NCBI GenBank assembly: GCA_948474755.1
Contig: CAOLHI010001432.1
Span: 186,001-250,000 of the forward strand
Direction: 5' to 3'
Length of the DNA stretch: 64,000 bases
From: Ctenosaura bakeri
Lineage: Eukaryota; Chordata; Lepidosauria; Squamata; Iguanidae
The stretch's first letter is position 1. The number at the start of each line of letters is the position of its first letter. Below are positions 46,421 to 57,861 of the stretch, one piece after another. A program made the translations under genes and the position numbers. A model generated the notes under the pieces. It saw only the letters and a list, made by a program, of their open reading frames with translations. It ran no database searches and was not told where the DNA came from.

Positions 46421-46510
46421 ATGCTGGATTACAGCTCCCATCATTCCCCACAAGCCATGTTGAATGAGGATGATGGGTGTTGTAGCCCAGCACATCTGGA
46501 GAGCTGCAGG
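46421..46510. repeat. Third palindromic repeat (TACAGCTCCCATCATTCCCC), copy
   Basis: GGATTACAGCTCCCATCATT on the left is mirrored by GATGATGGGTGTTGTAGCCC on the right, about 25 bp apart. This is the best-preserved copy in the window. Confidence 0.6.
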
Positions 46511-48054
46511 TTAAAGAAAGCTGACATAAGCATTAAAAAACCTCTCCAGTCAGCAGGAACCCAGATGCTCTTGGGTGGGGTCTGGGCAGAAACTTTCCCT
46601 TGTTGCTGTCTCATCTTCCTTCACCTCCTTTCCTTTTGGAAGGCCTGGCTAAAAATAATTCATCAGCTCTTCTTCCCTTTGGACATTCTCAGCATGGGAA
46701 GATCCAGAGCAGAGGCCTGGGGGTGGTACCTCCTTCACTCAGAGAACGCAAAGGTAAACGTGCACACACACATGTGCCCCATTGCTGAAGAACATGAATC
46801 ACCTGTGCATGGTGCAGGCAGCAACAGCAACTGTGCTGGTGAGCCGTACAAGAAAGAGGGCAGCTGGCTGCCAGTGTAGAAGCCCCTGCATGCTGCCCAC
46901 CCACAGCACAGCCTCCTTCTGGAGCTGGTGGTAGCTGCATGGCTAGAAGGATGTGGGGAGGGAGTTAGACTCTCCTTAGTTGAAAACAGCTGCTGCGGCT
47001 GCTGTTGCATTTCCATTCCCACCCATGGGGAGCAATTATATTTCAGGGTACAGTTGCATAGTGCCCTGCTAGTTGCTTAATTGCTGAGTTTGGAAGGCTG
47101 GGGTGGAAGTTCTCCCCACATCACAGTGCTACTTGCCTGATGCCCCGGGCTTTTGTCCTATCCTGTCTGCTTGTGTTCAGATGCCTACAGGTGCCCATGG
47201 CAGTGTTGACTCCTACACAGCACTATTAGCTCAGGGCCAACCTAGCAGTGGAAGAAACCTACTAAAATTAGCTGCCTATTGTTTGCATGAAAGGCAACAT
47301 GGCCGGCTCTCTGAGCTATGCCAGACTGGGCCACTTCTCAAGGTCGCTTGGAAAAGGGACAAAGAGCTTCTTTGAACTCACAGATAATTCAGCCCCCTCA
47401 TCCTATAGCCATTAGCAGTAGTTCCCCTTTTATCCAGGGGTATTTCAGGAAAGTAATAAAATACTTTTTACAAGATGCTACTTGTTCTTCTGTAGAAGTT
47501 AGTCCCTTTTCCCAGATACTCAAACTCAGTGCTTCGTAGGGTAGTATTGCATCTTTTGCTGTGGTGTTGTTGTTAAAGCATGGTTTGTGAGTCATTGACT
47601 GACGACCTATGTTGGACTTGAACTCGTCTCAGCCTCAGCCAGCATAGAAGTGCAGAATTTGTAATCCTACACATTTGGAGGGCAAAAGATTTCTTCACCT
47701 AAGTAAGAGAGTGTCAGAGTATGGCCAGAGATGCCCAAGTTTAAATCCCTGATCAGTGATGAAGCTTTCAAGGGCAGTACTTCTCAAGCTCTCTGAGGTG
47801 GTAGACAGCAATTAGATTTTTTTTCTCCATGTGGGAGGGACCAATTTTGGGGAAAAGTCAGGGAATAAATAAAATTAATAACAATGGTTTCAATTGTTTT
47901 TTTCTTTCGTGGAAACTCACTAGGGATTAAGAATGTAACTCCTCACTTCTGGCTATGAGAAAGTCTTTAAAAAACACACAGTTTTTGAAACCTATTCACA
48001 ATTCGGGATTTAATCTGCAAAAATTTGCATGTGGTTGTTTTGCATAGAAGATTT

Positions 48055-48180
48055 TTTTTATGCAGAAAACAACATTTCCTGTGCAGAAAATATACTATTT
48101 CTGCGCAGAAATATTACCGGTATTTACTGCACAGAAAAAGCTGTTAGTTGTGCAGAAAACTTTGTTTTGTATGCAAATTA
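48055..48180. repeat. Degenerate 20-26-nt periodic TGCAGAAA repeat
   Basis: GCAGAAA or close variants recur at about 48062, 48083, 48104, 48130 and 48152. Spacing is irregular but near 22 nt. The sequence between units is not conserved. Confidence 0.45.
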
Positions 48181-51100
48181 ATCACATGAGAATTTTCTGC
48201 AGAATAAGTCCCAAAATGTGAATATTCTTGTCAGTCTAGGATTCTTCTCTTCTGGGTTTCTTGACGTGCAAAAAACATGCATTTTGACCATTTGTTTAGT
48301 TTTCAAATATTCTTTGCATCCTTGCTAGGGACTGGCATTCAATGACTTGACGACCAACACCAATCCAGTGACTACCATTTGTGTAGCACTATTCTAGGGC
48401 AGTGTTTCTCTGGTTATTTGATGTGGGGTCCAGGCGTTTATTTTTTCCCCAACACTCTTCAATACCCTTTCCTGTAGCCACTTAAAAGGTGTGAAAGCCA
48501 GCTGCTCTCAGGCTTCTGCCAGTTTGGCTATCACTGTTCTGTCAAGAGGACCAGAGCGTGATCTGCTTCAAACCTAGAGACTGTGTGTGTGTGTATATGT
48601 AAGTGTCTGTAAGAGAGGCGGGTGAGGGGAGGATTACAATCCACTTCAGTTCCTTTCCCCTTATCTATGCCTTGCTGAACTGTAACCAATGCAAGTTTTC
48701 TTAAAGTGTTACAGGAAAAGTGAGAAGTAGCAAGATCCAAGATAACGAAATCAAAAGTTAGTAGGCTGACCTACATATGTACTGGGAAACGCCATGTATG
48801 CAAGAAAGCCTTGTGCCTTCCCTATGTCCTCCTCATTTTCTCCATGCTGATCCAAAATGAAAAAGAAAGTGGCCAGAATCCTTTACTAAGGTGTATGTTA
48901 CGTATGTTACACATACTAAGAAACCTTGTTAGTGAATTGCAAAGATGTGTATGGGGTGCCAGCAAGAGTGTCTTGATGTGCGTTGGCACTTCCTAGCCGG
49001 TGTCCCGATACACCACGTTCTGCATCAGTCACTTTGCTGGCTCCCCTGCGTAGTAACTTTAAAGCAGTCCTTAACTGGATATGGATGTTACGGAACTGCT
49101 TAATTCTAATTCCTGCATATGTTCACCTTCTTACAAAGATGTAAGTCCCCAACAGGATCACAGCCATGCTTTTCCTTTTCTTTCCCCCAGTTTAGCTACA
49201 TTGTTTTGCCCAGTGTCTTGATGAGCTGCACTCTTCTGCTAAATTGGTTGCATCACTGTGTGTTCATCATCCTCCTGCTTCTAATCCAGTATGCATTTCA
49301 GCCTCCAGCCGGCTGAGCCAGATGGGTTCTGTTGTGAGCTTAGTCCCCTGGACATGCATGTCTTTGCTAGCAGGGAGGTTTCTCAAATAAGGAAATAAAT
49401 TTAGCTGAGCCATTGAGAACTGGGATTATTCCCTTGGCAGGAGGAGCTATGCTTTGTGAATCCTGGTATATCTTGATGAACGTGATAGAGCATGTCATGG
49501 GGAACAGGCAGCAATAACTAATCTCTGCCTTGGATGCTCCTGCAACCACCTTCCTCCAGCACAATAAACTCAAACAACACAGCCGGTGTGCTTCCTGAGG
49601 AAAGAACCGCTATTTCCCAACATTTGAACTGAGTGGGTTGAGTTCTGGAAAATGATAATTATTCCACATTTACCAGGGCGACATCATTTGGCACTCACTA
49701 CCCTTCTGAAAAGCACATTTGTCTGGAAGGCCCCCAAAATCTCAGTGATTTCTGGTGTGCCCACATCCCCAGGTACCCTGTGAGGACCTGGGCTGATGTT
49801 TCGTCATTTTGGTTAATGCCGCATACTTGATGCACATTCTGTAGATGCTTGGTTGTGTGTGAGCTTATTCTCATTTTTACATTAAGATGGATTTCGAAGT
49901 ATATGAGGACACACCATCCCATTAATCTTTGGCTTTCAATTTAAGGACTGGATGTCTGTAAAAAAAGTAATCTGCCCAGACTAAGGTGAGAGTAAAGAAT
50001 GTTTATCTACAGATGGATCATAAAGATGTTACAACGAAGGGGAAGCATGGTCTTCACAAAACATTTTGCTACCCATTGTGGAGCAGCAAATGGCACCCCT
50101 CCACACACCCAGTTAAAGAAGCCTATTGTTTGGGAGGGGAAAACCTCACAAGCACCTCTCACCATCCCCACAGTAAAAATACAACAATAACAAAATGAAC
50201 AACTAAAAACCGGCTCCCCTTTCATGATTTCTCCAGGCAAAGTCTTCCCACAACTTCCTCAGCTTCTGTTGGCTACAGAGCCTTGTCCCATCCATACCGC
50301 CCTCTGGACCTGGCTGTGAACGCCCCAGCATGTTCACTCTCACTCTCCAAGGTCTTGCGTAGCCCAGACCAACACACTGTGGCCCCATTAAAGTCACACT
50401 TGAGTTTTTTTCCCCATCTCTTTGTTTTTGTCTGGATCCAGAGGTGCATCTGGGTGTCACCTTCTCCAACAGCAGCTGCAGCTTTATTTCAGGAAAGAGA
50501 CTTGTCCTGAGCTGCCAATTAGGGGATTTGGCTTTTTGGATTAGAGTCAATCTCATTTGTGACATTATCTGTGTCTGGCTCCCTGCAGTGTGGCCATTGC
50601 CTTGCCTAGCAGCCCCCCTTGGGAAAGCCACTGCATGGCACTGTCATGACTTGGACTCTGGAAGCCTCAATGCGGGTGGAGAGCAGGCTGGACCTCCCAG
50701 TGTGGATCAAGTGGGACATGAGCAAAAAGCTAAGTGTCTCAGCATGCTGCTGCTTTCTCCTGGTGCTTTTCCTTCAGTCTTTTCCTAGTCTTGCCTTAGC
50801 CAGCTGTGTTGATGTCACTCTGTGCCAACCCCTATTCCTGCTCTGCCACCCTCAGCTTTCTCTCCCTGAAGTCCTCCTTCCAGGGAGGTGCAAGCTTGTA
50901 AAAGGTTGCAGCGTGGGTGGATGCTCTTTCATCCATGTATAATTCAGGGTTGAGTCTTCTTGCCTTCATACATGAAGATTTGGAAAGGATTGCTCCTAGC
51001 TGGTACTCCTTCTATCCTGTCCTGGGGTGAGTGCAGCAGTGCCTACCTACACAGAAATGCTTAGCCAACACATTCTGCTGCACAATGAGCCTGTGGACGC

Positions 51101-51419
51101 TGCAGCTTTTCTATCACATTCACTAGAGTTGGGTTGCAGGGTAAAGCAGGATCCTTTCTAATATTTCCAGAACCACTAGCTGAGGAACATTTTTCAGAAA
51201 TGCAAAAGGAAACCACTGATTCTTCAAGGTTTTGGAGACTTGTGGTTGGTTTGTGTGCGTGCGCGCTTGTATGTTGGTTTCTCTCTGCCTTCCTTCAGCA
51301 GGATTGAGAAACTTTAGGTACTACAAGCTGAGGGGAAATTGTTATCTCCTCTAAACCTCTTTCAGGTGGATAGGTACTGGTAGTGGATCTTAACATTTTT
51401 TATGTTTCTATTTAAATAA

Positions 51420-51690
51420 TAGTATGTATTATTTATAAGCCAACTTTTGGTTTCGGAAGTGCATTTAGCAAGGTGCTGTGTGAAAATATTTAAAATAAAA
51501 TGTAAAAATCCATTTTAAATAGTAAGACTAAAGAAGAACCAAAGCACACACAAAAAGACAATAGAATCAAAGCTTTATATGCTATAACTCATTAAAAATC
51601 ACATGGAATAAAAACATATTTTTGCAGCCTATTTGAACGTAGACATGGTTGATGCCAGTGTAAAACTCCACTTGGGAGGGAATTCTGCAG
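51420..51690 (-). mobile_element. L2-like LINE, 3' part (left of CR1 insertion)
   Basis: TATTATTTATAAGCCAAC at the low end resembles the reverse of an L2-type 3' tail. TTGGGAGGGAATTCTGCAG directly precedes the CR1; its continuation is found on the far side, after 53350. Confidence 0.55.
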
Positions 51691-51785
51691 TCATAGAATC
51701 ATAGAATCATAGAATCATAGAAATGTAGAGTTGGAAGAGACCACACGGGCCATCCAGTCCAACTCCCTGTCATGCAGGAACACCC

Positions 51786-52484
51786 TCAAAGCACTCCCGA
51801 CAGATGGCCATCAAGCCTCTGCTTAAAAACCTCCAAGGTAGGAGACTCCACTACTCTCCGAGGCAGCAGATTCCACTGCCGGACAGCCCTGACTGTCAGG
51901 AAGTTCTTCCTGAGGTTCAGGTGGAATCTCCTTTCCTGCAGCTTGAATCCATTGCTCCTTGTCCTGGTTTCTGGAGCAGCAGAAAACAAGCCCCCTCCTT
52001 CCTCTACGTGGCATCCCTTCAAATATTTAAACATGGCTATCATGTCCCCTCTTAACCTCCTTTTCTGCAGACTAAACATACCCAGCTCTCTCAGTCTATC
52101 CTCATAGGGCATGTTTTCCAGGCCTCTCACCATTTTGGTCACCCTCCTCTGGACTTGCTCCAGCTTGTCAATATCCTTCTTGAATTGGGGTGCCCAGAAC
52201 TGGACACAGTATTCAAGATGGGGTCTAACCAAAGCAGAGTAGAGTGGTACCAGTACCTCCCTCGATCTAGACACCATACTCCTGTTGATGCAGCCGAGAA
52301 TTGCATTGGCTTTCTTGGCTGCCGCATCACACTGCTGACTCATGTTCAGCTTGTGGTCTATGAAGACTCCTAGATCCCTTTCACACGTACTGCTATCCAG
52401 CCACGTGTCCCCCATCCTATATTTCTGTATTCCATTATTTCTGCCTAAGTGTAGGACCTTACATTTCTCTCTGTTGAATTTCAT
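51786..52484 (-). pseudogene. CR1 ORF2 fragment: C-terminal thumb region
   Basis: A second - strand frame starts [20 protein letters not shown] and contains the common CR1 segments [40 protein letters not shown] and [20 protein letters not shown]. It overlaps the preceding frame by a few bases and is out of frame with it because of an 8-bp tandem duplication. Confidence 0.88.
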
Positions 52485-53345
52485 TTTGTTCGCCCTGGCC
52501 CAGCTCTCCAGCTCTCCAATCTATCCAGGTCATTTTGAATTTTGATCCTGTCCTCTGGCATATTAGCAACCCCTCCCAATTTGGTGTCATCTGCAAATTT
52601 GATGAGCATGCCCTCTATTCCTTCATCTAAGTCATTGATAAAAATATTGAACAGCACTGGGCCCAGGACAGAACCTTGTGGCACCCCACTAGTCACTTCT
52701 CTCCAGGATGAAAAGCAGCCATCCGTGATCACCCGTTGGGTTCGGTCGGTCAACCAATTACATATCCAATTAACAGTAGCCCTGTCTAGCCCACATTTTA
52801 CTAGCTTTGATGCAAGAATGTCATGGGGAACTTTGTCAAAGGCCTTACTGAAATCGAGATATGCTACATCCACAGCATTCCCTTCATCTATCAAGCTAGT
52901 AACTCTATCATAAAAAGAGATCAGATTAGTCTGGCATGACTTATTTTTGAGAAATCCATGTTGACTTCTCGTGATTATTGCGTTGTTTTCTAAATGATTA
53001 GAAACTGAACGCTTAATGATCTGCTCCAGGATCTTTCCGGGTACCGATGTCAGGCTGACTGGGCGATAATTATTTGGGTCCTCTTTTTTTCCCTTCTTGA
53101 AGATGGGGATAACATTTGCTCTCTTCCAATCTGCTGGAACTTCTCCTGTCCTCCAAGATTTCTCAAAAATTATAGCAAGCGGTTCCGAAATGACCTCTGC
53201 CAGCTCTTTTAATATCCTAGGATGCAATTCATCTGGCCCTGGAGACTTGAATTCATCCAATGCGGCCAGGTATTCCTGTACCACCTCTCTACTTATTAAG
53301 TGCCTCATTTCCTCTGCTTCCTCCCCTGCTCCCCTACCGCCAGGT
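52481..53345 (-). pseudogene. CR1 ORF2 fragment: reverse transcriptase palm and fingers
   Basis: The open frame on the - strand covers RT domain motifs from [10 protein letters not shown] to FADDTKL, the region with conserved catalytic aspartates (ADD). It runs to a premature shift near 52500, so it is 3'-disrupted. The 5' part, including the CR1 endonuclease domain, is lost by truncation. Frame residues before about 53345 belong to other sequence. Confidence 0.85.
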
Positions 53346-53349
53346 TGAG

Positions 53350-54200
53350 TGCTTGTATCAAGGGGCTGCTGTGGAAAAGGTCCTGTCCTACATTTCCACC
53401 AACTTGACACTGTTGGTGGAAGGATGTGTCACAAGACCCCTATCCTGTGAGAGAAGATCAGATTAGAGATGGCAGTCTTCCAGATAGCCTGGCTCCATGC
53501 TATTTAGAGCTTTATAGGTAAGCACCAGCACCTTAAACTGGGCCCGGAAAGAAAAAAACAGGAAGCATTTCAGCTGGAAATAACAGGGCCAGAAATACCC
53601 CAGAAAGTAGTCTGACTACAGATGCTGATCACTTTTCCAAGGCAGCTCTGTACAGAATGAGTTGCACTACTCTAAAGGAGAAGTAATTAATGCATATGTT
53701 ATTGCGGCCAAGTTTGTATTCTACAGGATGGGCTATCACCTGAAACAGGACAAAGGCATTCCTGGCCATAGCAGCCAAGTGAGCATCCAGAAGCAATTCC
53801 AACTATCTGGGAAAATCAAGTGTTTCTGAGGGTGAGCAACCCTATTCAGAACAGGTTGTTATCCCATTTCTACATTGGATTGCCTACTCATCATCAGCAT
53901 CTCTGCCTTATTTCAAGTGAGCTCATCCCCCCCACCCCCCATTGCTAGTCCCTCCATCTCTGCATCCAGGCAACAGTTCAGGACCTTGGCATTTGTTGAA
54001 AAAGAGATGTAGAGGTGAAAATCAATAGCACAAGGATGAGACCCAACCCCAGTTTGAAATATCTCCTAGGAGGCTTCTAAAACTCCCAGAGATGTTTTAC
54101 GGGGAATAAAATAAGGTCCCGAAGAATCCCACAGACCAATGGCCAGATTGCACAGTCATACTCCCTGAGCACCATTCAGGAAATTTTCAGGTAGACTAGA
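53350..54200 (-). mobile_element. L2-like LINE, older part (right of CR1 insertion)
   Basis: GGGGCTGCTGTGGAAAAGGT resumes the interrupted sequence. It is followed by ATTTAGAGCTTTATAGGTAA, GCACCAGCACCTTAAACTGG, then a reverse coding remnant near 54000-54130. All frames are broken. Family tentative. Confidence 0.55.
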
Positions 54201-54874
54201 TAGCACCCCCTATCATGTGGTCCCTCTAAGTTCCAAATTAGGTAGAGATGTAAATTATCACTTATTTTGTTCTCACACATGAGAACAAAGTGTTTTCTCT
54301 CCACTGAGTAAGGTTTTGCACATTTTCAATGGTTATATGTTTTTGCAAAACCCCAACTTTTAAAAAATTGAAATGTATTTTTATATAAAATAAATGGTGA
54401 ACAAAATCCTGGAAGGGGGAAGTCATACAAACTGCAATATTTTTGCTACAGGTACTGCTAATGGGGACAAAAGTGCTGTTCTTTTTGGTCTCGTGCAGGG
54501 TTGACAAAACCTTGCAGCAACAGATAATTTTTGACAAGGTGTCTTGACTTGTTGATACACCCTTTCTAACCAGATGAGGATGAGAACATTTGCAGGTATT
54601 ACTGACACCCCTACAATTAAGTGATGATTCCAGAAGGACACTATGGCTAATATTACTGAGTGCCACTGAGAAATCCACCAAAGCCAACAGCAACAGTAAC
54701 CAGTCTCTCATTCAAGAAGATGACCAGAGCTATTTCTCTCTCCAAAACAAATGTCAACCTGGATTGAAAAGGATTATTGAGACACAAGGTATGAATCTGG
54801 GTAAACAGTTTTAAAGATGGCAGTATCTTCATGAATGCCTGCGATGTTGTTTTGTGTCTTCAGATCAACTCAGA

Positions 54875-55063
54875 GGCCATTTCTGCACTACTCTGTGCTA
54901 TTATTCCACTTTCAAAATCCCATGGAATCCTGGGGTTTGCAGTTTAGGGAGAAGCATTTAGAATTCTCAGTCAGAGAGCTCCTTGGCCTCAGTAAACCCC
55001 AGAATTCCATGGGATGTTGAAAGTGGAATAACAGCACTATAACAGTGTTGTGCAGAAATGGCT
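54875..55063. mobile_element. Palindromic element, copy 5
   Basis: The left end GGCCATTTCTGCAC and right end GTGCAGAAATGGCT are inverse. The interior carries CCTGGGGTTTGCAGTTTAGG and the inverse arm. Flanking duplication is not clear; a SINE starts directly after it. Confidence 0.8.
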
Positions 55064-55236
55064 CAATTTATGGTAACCCTAGCCTAGGATTTTCTTGGCA
55101 AGAGTTATTAAGGAGAGTTTGCCATTGCCTTTCCCTGAGGTTGAAAGAGCATGATTTCCCTCACTTGGGTTTTCCATGGCTGCACTGGAGCTTAAACTCC
55201 AGTCTCTCCTGGAATCCTAGTCCAACATTCAGACCA
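55064..55236 (-). mobile_element. tRNA-derived SINE (SINE2 type), - strand, abutting a palindromic element
   Basis: In reverse: TTATGGTAACCCTAGCCTAG at the tail, TTTTCCATGGCTGCACTGGA and TCCAACATTCAGACCA at the head end. It starts directly after the palindromic element ending at 55063. Confidence 0.75.
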
Positions 55237-56755
55237 GTTCATTAAGCTTGCTTTGTTACAAATAACTGTACCCAGACTCAAATTGCAAAGGTAATACTGG
55301 GAACAGGAACATGGAATACTTACTGAAATTGCCAATTTTTGCCTGTTACTATGCATAGGGAGGTCCAAGAAATGCTCCTCCACCTTAGTTGGCTCTTTTT
55401 TAATCTCTGGGCTGGGGACGAACAGGTTAACCCTATGATGCTGAGATAGGGTAGTATTGGCTCAGTTCATGTTAGGATCAGAACTCCAGTTTTCAGTGGA
55501 GGGCTGTTGTTATGTAGAAAAGGCTAAGTGTTCTCTAATTCTACCCTAGAAATATTTCCATGTTTGCTTTAGTTTTGTGAGAGAAAATGGAGCTGAGAAT
55601 ACTATATTTGTGCTCCATTGTGTTGTCCCACCTTACAGGGATGTCCCATGAGTTTGTTGATGCTTTTGCACAATGTCCTATGGTAGCGAGGGCTTCGTGC
55701 ACTCAATACTAAGCAAGTACAAATGATGTTGGTAGGAATAAATTATGCAAATTAAATAATTTGCTTGCCTTTATTTTGCATAATTCTGCTTGTATAATGA
55801 TAGGGTTTTCAAAAGGATGTGAAGTCTTGAGGCAAGAGCTGAGGTGGCAGAGGAGGGAAAGGAATTATGATAAGGGGAAAGGCTTGAAATAAGTGGGCAG
55901 GAATAATAGCCTTGGGGCAGATGGTAGTGTCTGCAAGATACCAGAATCCTACCCCCTGCCTGAACACAAGCACCAACATCTTCCTACATGGTTCCAGGTT
56001 TGTTTCTCTGCGATCATAACAGTGAGAATCTTGATTTTAAAAACAAAAGCAAAATTCTGCATTTTTATAATATTCGCATATTCTTTCAAGTCCACAGTTC
56101 CCCTCACTCCAGTATCTCTTTCTGGGCACAGGCGGCACTTGTCCAAGGTGTGTTGCTGATTGAAGCAAAATCCAAATGCTGCTACCACCAACTTGTTACA
56201 ACTGACACTTTTAAATCCATTTTGATACCAAGTTTTGCTTTAATCAACACTGTCAGCATGGTGCCAACTTGGTTTTCCTTGCTGCATGGCAAAACCAGCT
56301 CTGGGCACTCAGACATTGGAAAGATGGACGGTTCTGTTGACATTAGATTCCCTTCCATCCTTTCTTACTGCTCTCAGCATGTTGATGTCATTGGTCCCAG
56401 GGAAAATACATTGACAAAAGCTTTTAAAGTAATGAGTGGGCCAGAAAAAAAGCAGGAAAAGACTTGTCCTCCATAGTTCCATCACAAAAATTAAGAGATC
56501 TTGAGTAGAAAAGTTAACTTTCATACTTCGGAAGACCAGGGTCTGTTTATGAAGTGACTGGAATGGAAGTTTTGCTGAAAATGATGCAGCCTGTTTATAT
56601 ATTATGTTAGTGTCCTATCTTTATTCTAAAGAGCTCAATATAATAAACAGAGGGAGATCCTGTTTTACTCTCTCAGTACTCCTCCTGGGGTAGTGGACAG
56701 ATAGTGACTGACCCTAAACAACTGAGCTTAAGATGACAAGGAATGGAAAGTGCAA

Positions 56756-56958
56756 GGCCATTTCCGCACGACACTGTTATCCTCTGCTGTTATTCCACTT
56801 TCAACGTCCTATGGAATCCTGAGGTTTGCAGTTTAGGGAGGAGCATTTAGAATTCTCAGCCAGGGAGCTCTTTGGCTCAGTAAACTACAAACCCCAGAAT
56901 TCCACAGAATGTTGAAAGTGGAATAACAGCACCATAACAGTGTAGTGTGGAACTGGCC
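56756..56958. mobile_element. Palindromic element, copy 6
   Basis: The left end is GGCCATTTCCGCACGACA and the right GTGTGGAACTGGCC, with CAA and TAA flanks. It shares the longer centre (AGCATTTAGAATTCTCAG) with copy 5. Confidence 0.8.
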
Positions 56959-56999
56959 TAAGCGCTAGTTATCCAGCAGATTTGAGGGACTGAACTGAG

Positions 57000-57085
57000 A
57001 GTCAATGTGGTGTAATGAGGAGAATGTTGAAGTTGGATGAAAGAGACCTTGGTTCATAGTTCTGCTCAGCCAGGGTGCACATTAA
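57000..57085 (+). repeat. tRNA-derived SINE head fragment
   Basis: AGTCAATGTGGTGTAATGAG and TTCATAGTTCTGCTCAGCCA resemble the tRNA-like head of MIR-like SINEs. Only the head survives. Confidence 0.4.
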
Positions 57086-57361
57086 TGATGATAACAGTGA
57101 TATTTATTTCTTATCCCACATTTTCCCCAGTTGTTGGAAGGGAGAAGGGGCACAACTATGCAACCGAGCACCCTATTTATGTATAGAAATAAGTGGTATT
57201 TTGAACTCCCAAACAGTGCCAATCTGTCTCAGCTTAATGTACCCCTCAAGTGCATTATGTATGTTGCTTCAGTACCTTAGAGGAAGAGCAGACAGGCATT
57301 CGCCTCATATGAGGGCAGTTTCCTTTCTCTGTTCCAGTATCCTCTACGGTCTTCCCAAACT

Positions 57362-57450
57362 GGATGCTTTCCAGATGTGTTGGACTGCATCTCCCATGTG
57401 ACCTAGACAGCACTGGCTACTGTAGTCCCAACATGTTCTAAAGGATGTCA
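57362..57450. repeat. Third palindromic repeat family, copy
   Basis: TTCCAGATGTGTTGGACTGC and ATCTCCCATGTGACCTAGAC on the left, CTGTAGTCCCAACATGTTCT on the right. Confidence 0.5.
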
Positions 57451-57532
57451 GGTGGAGAAGAACTTGTCTGCTCTGCCCAACAGTGATTCTCTAGGGTCTC
57501 AGGCAAGGCTCTTTCCCATCACCTATTGTTTA

Positions 57533-57861
57533 ATGGGCCCTTTCCATGCCTTACCTTCTTCTGGTGCTGGGGTGCGGGGATTGCACGAGCAGCCTCTGGT
57601 GAGAGGCTCTTGCGTCCAGGGTACTTCGGCTCCACACGAGCTGCCTGCTCGCAAGAGAGCCCTGCCTCTTCCTTCTGCAGCGCAGCCTGGGAGTTTGGCA
57701 CCATTTTCAGCTTCAGCCGAAAATGAAAAGGTGTGCGATCGGCGCCTGCCCTACCCTGGAGTGTTGTGCGATTGTGAGTGTGTTGTGCAGATTGCTCCTC
57801 ACAATTGTGCGACACTCCAGGCGCCCTTTCGCATGGAAAATATCATGCAAAAAGGGTTAAA
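57533..57861. mobile_element. Element A of a two-copy family (TTAA-flanked, ends CCCTTTTTGCATG)
   Basis: It contains CACAATTGTGCGACACTCCA, CGCCCTTTCGCATGGAAAA, an ATTTTCAGCTTCAGCCGAAAA palindrome and, at the left, GCACGAGCAGCCTCTGGTGA. The element at 63551 is a reverse-oriented relative with all of these modules. TTAA is present on both sides (57528-57531 region and 57857-57860). A piggyBac-type origin is possible but not proven. Confidence 0.55.

Larger units (their letters stand above)
51691..53345 (-). mobile_element. CR1 LINE, 5'-truncated, recent
   Basis: The - strand element carries the reverse-transcriptase half of CR1 ORF2. The 3' end (lower coordinate) has four units of TCATAGAA, the usual CR1 terminal repeat read in reverse. 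RT motifs: [47 protein letters not shown] and [12 protein letters not shown] (catalytic FADD). The coding region is open except for one break near 52500. The 5' end stops about 53345, where the flanking older LINE resumes. Confidence 0.9.

Noticed and set aside
52542..52913. + strand open frame of 123 codons
   Set aside because: It is the antisense of the CR1 reverse transcriptase, a shadow.
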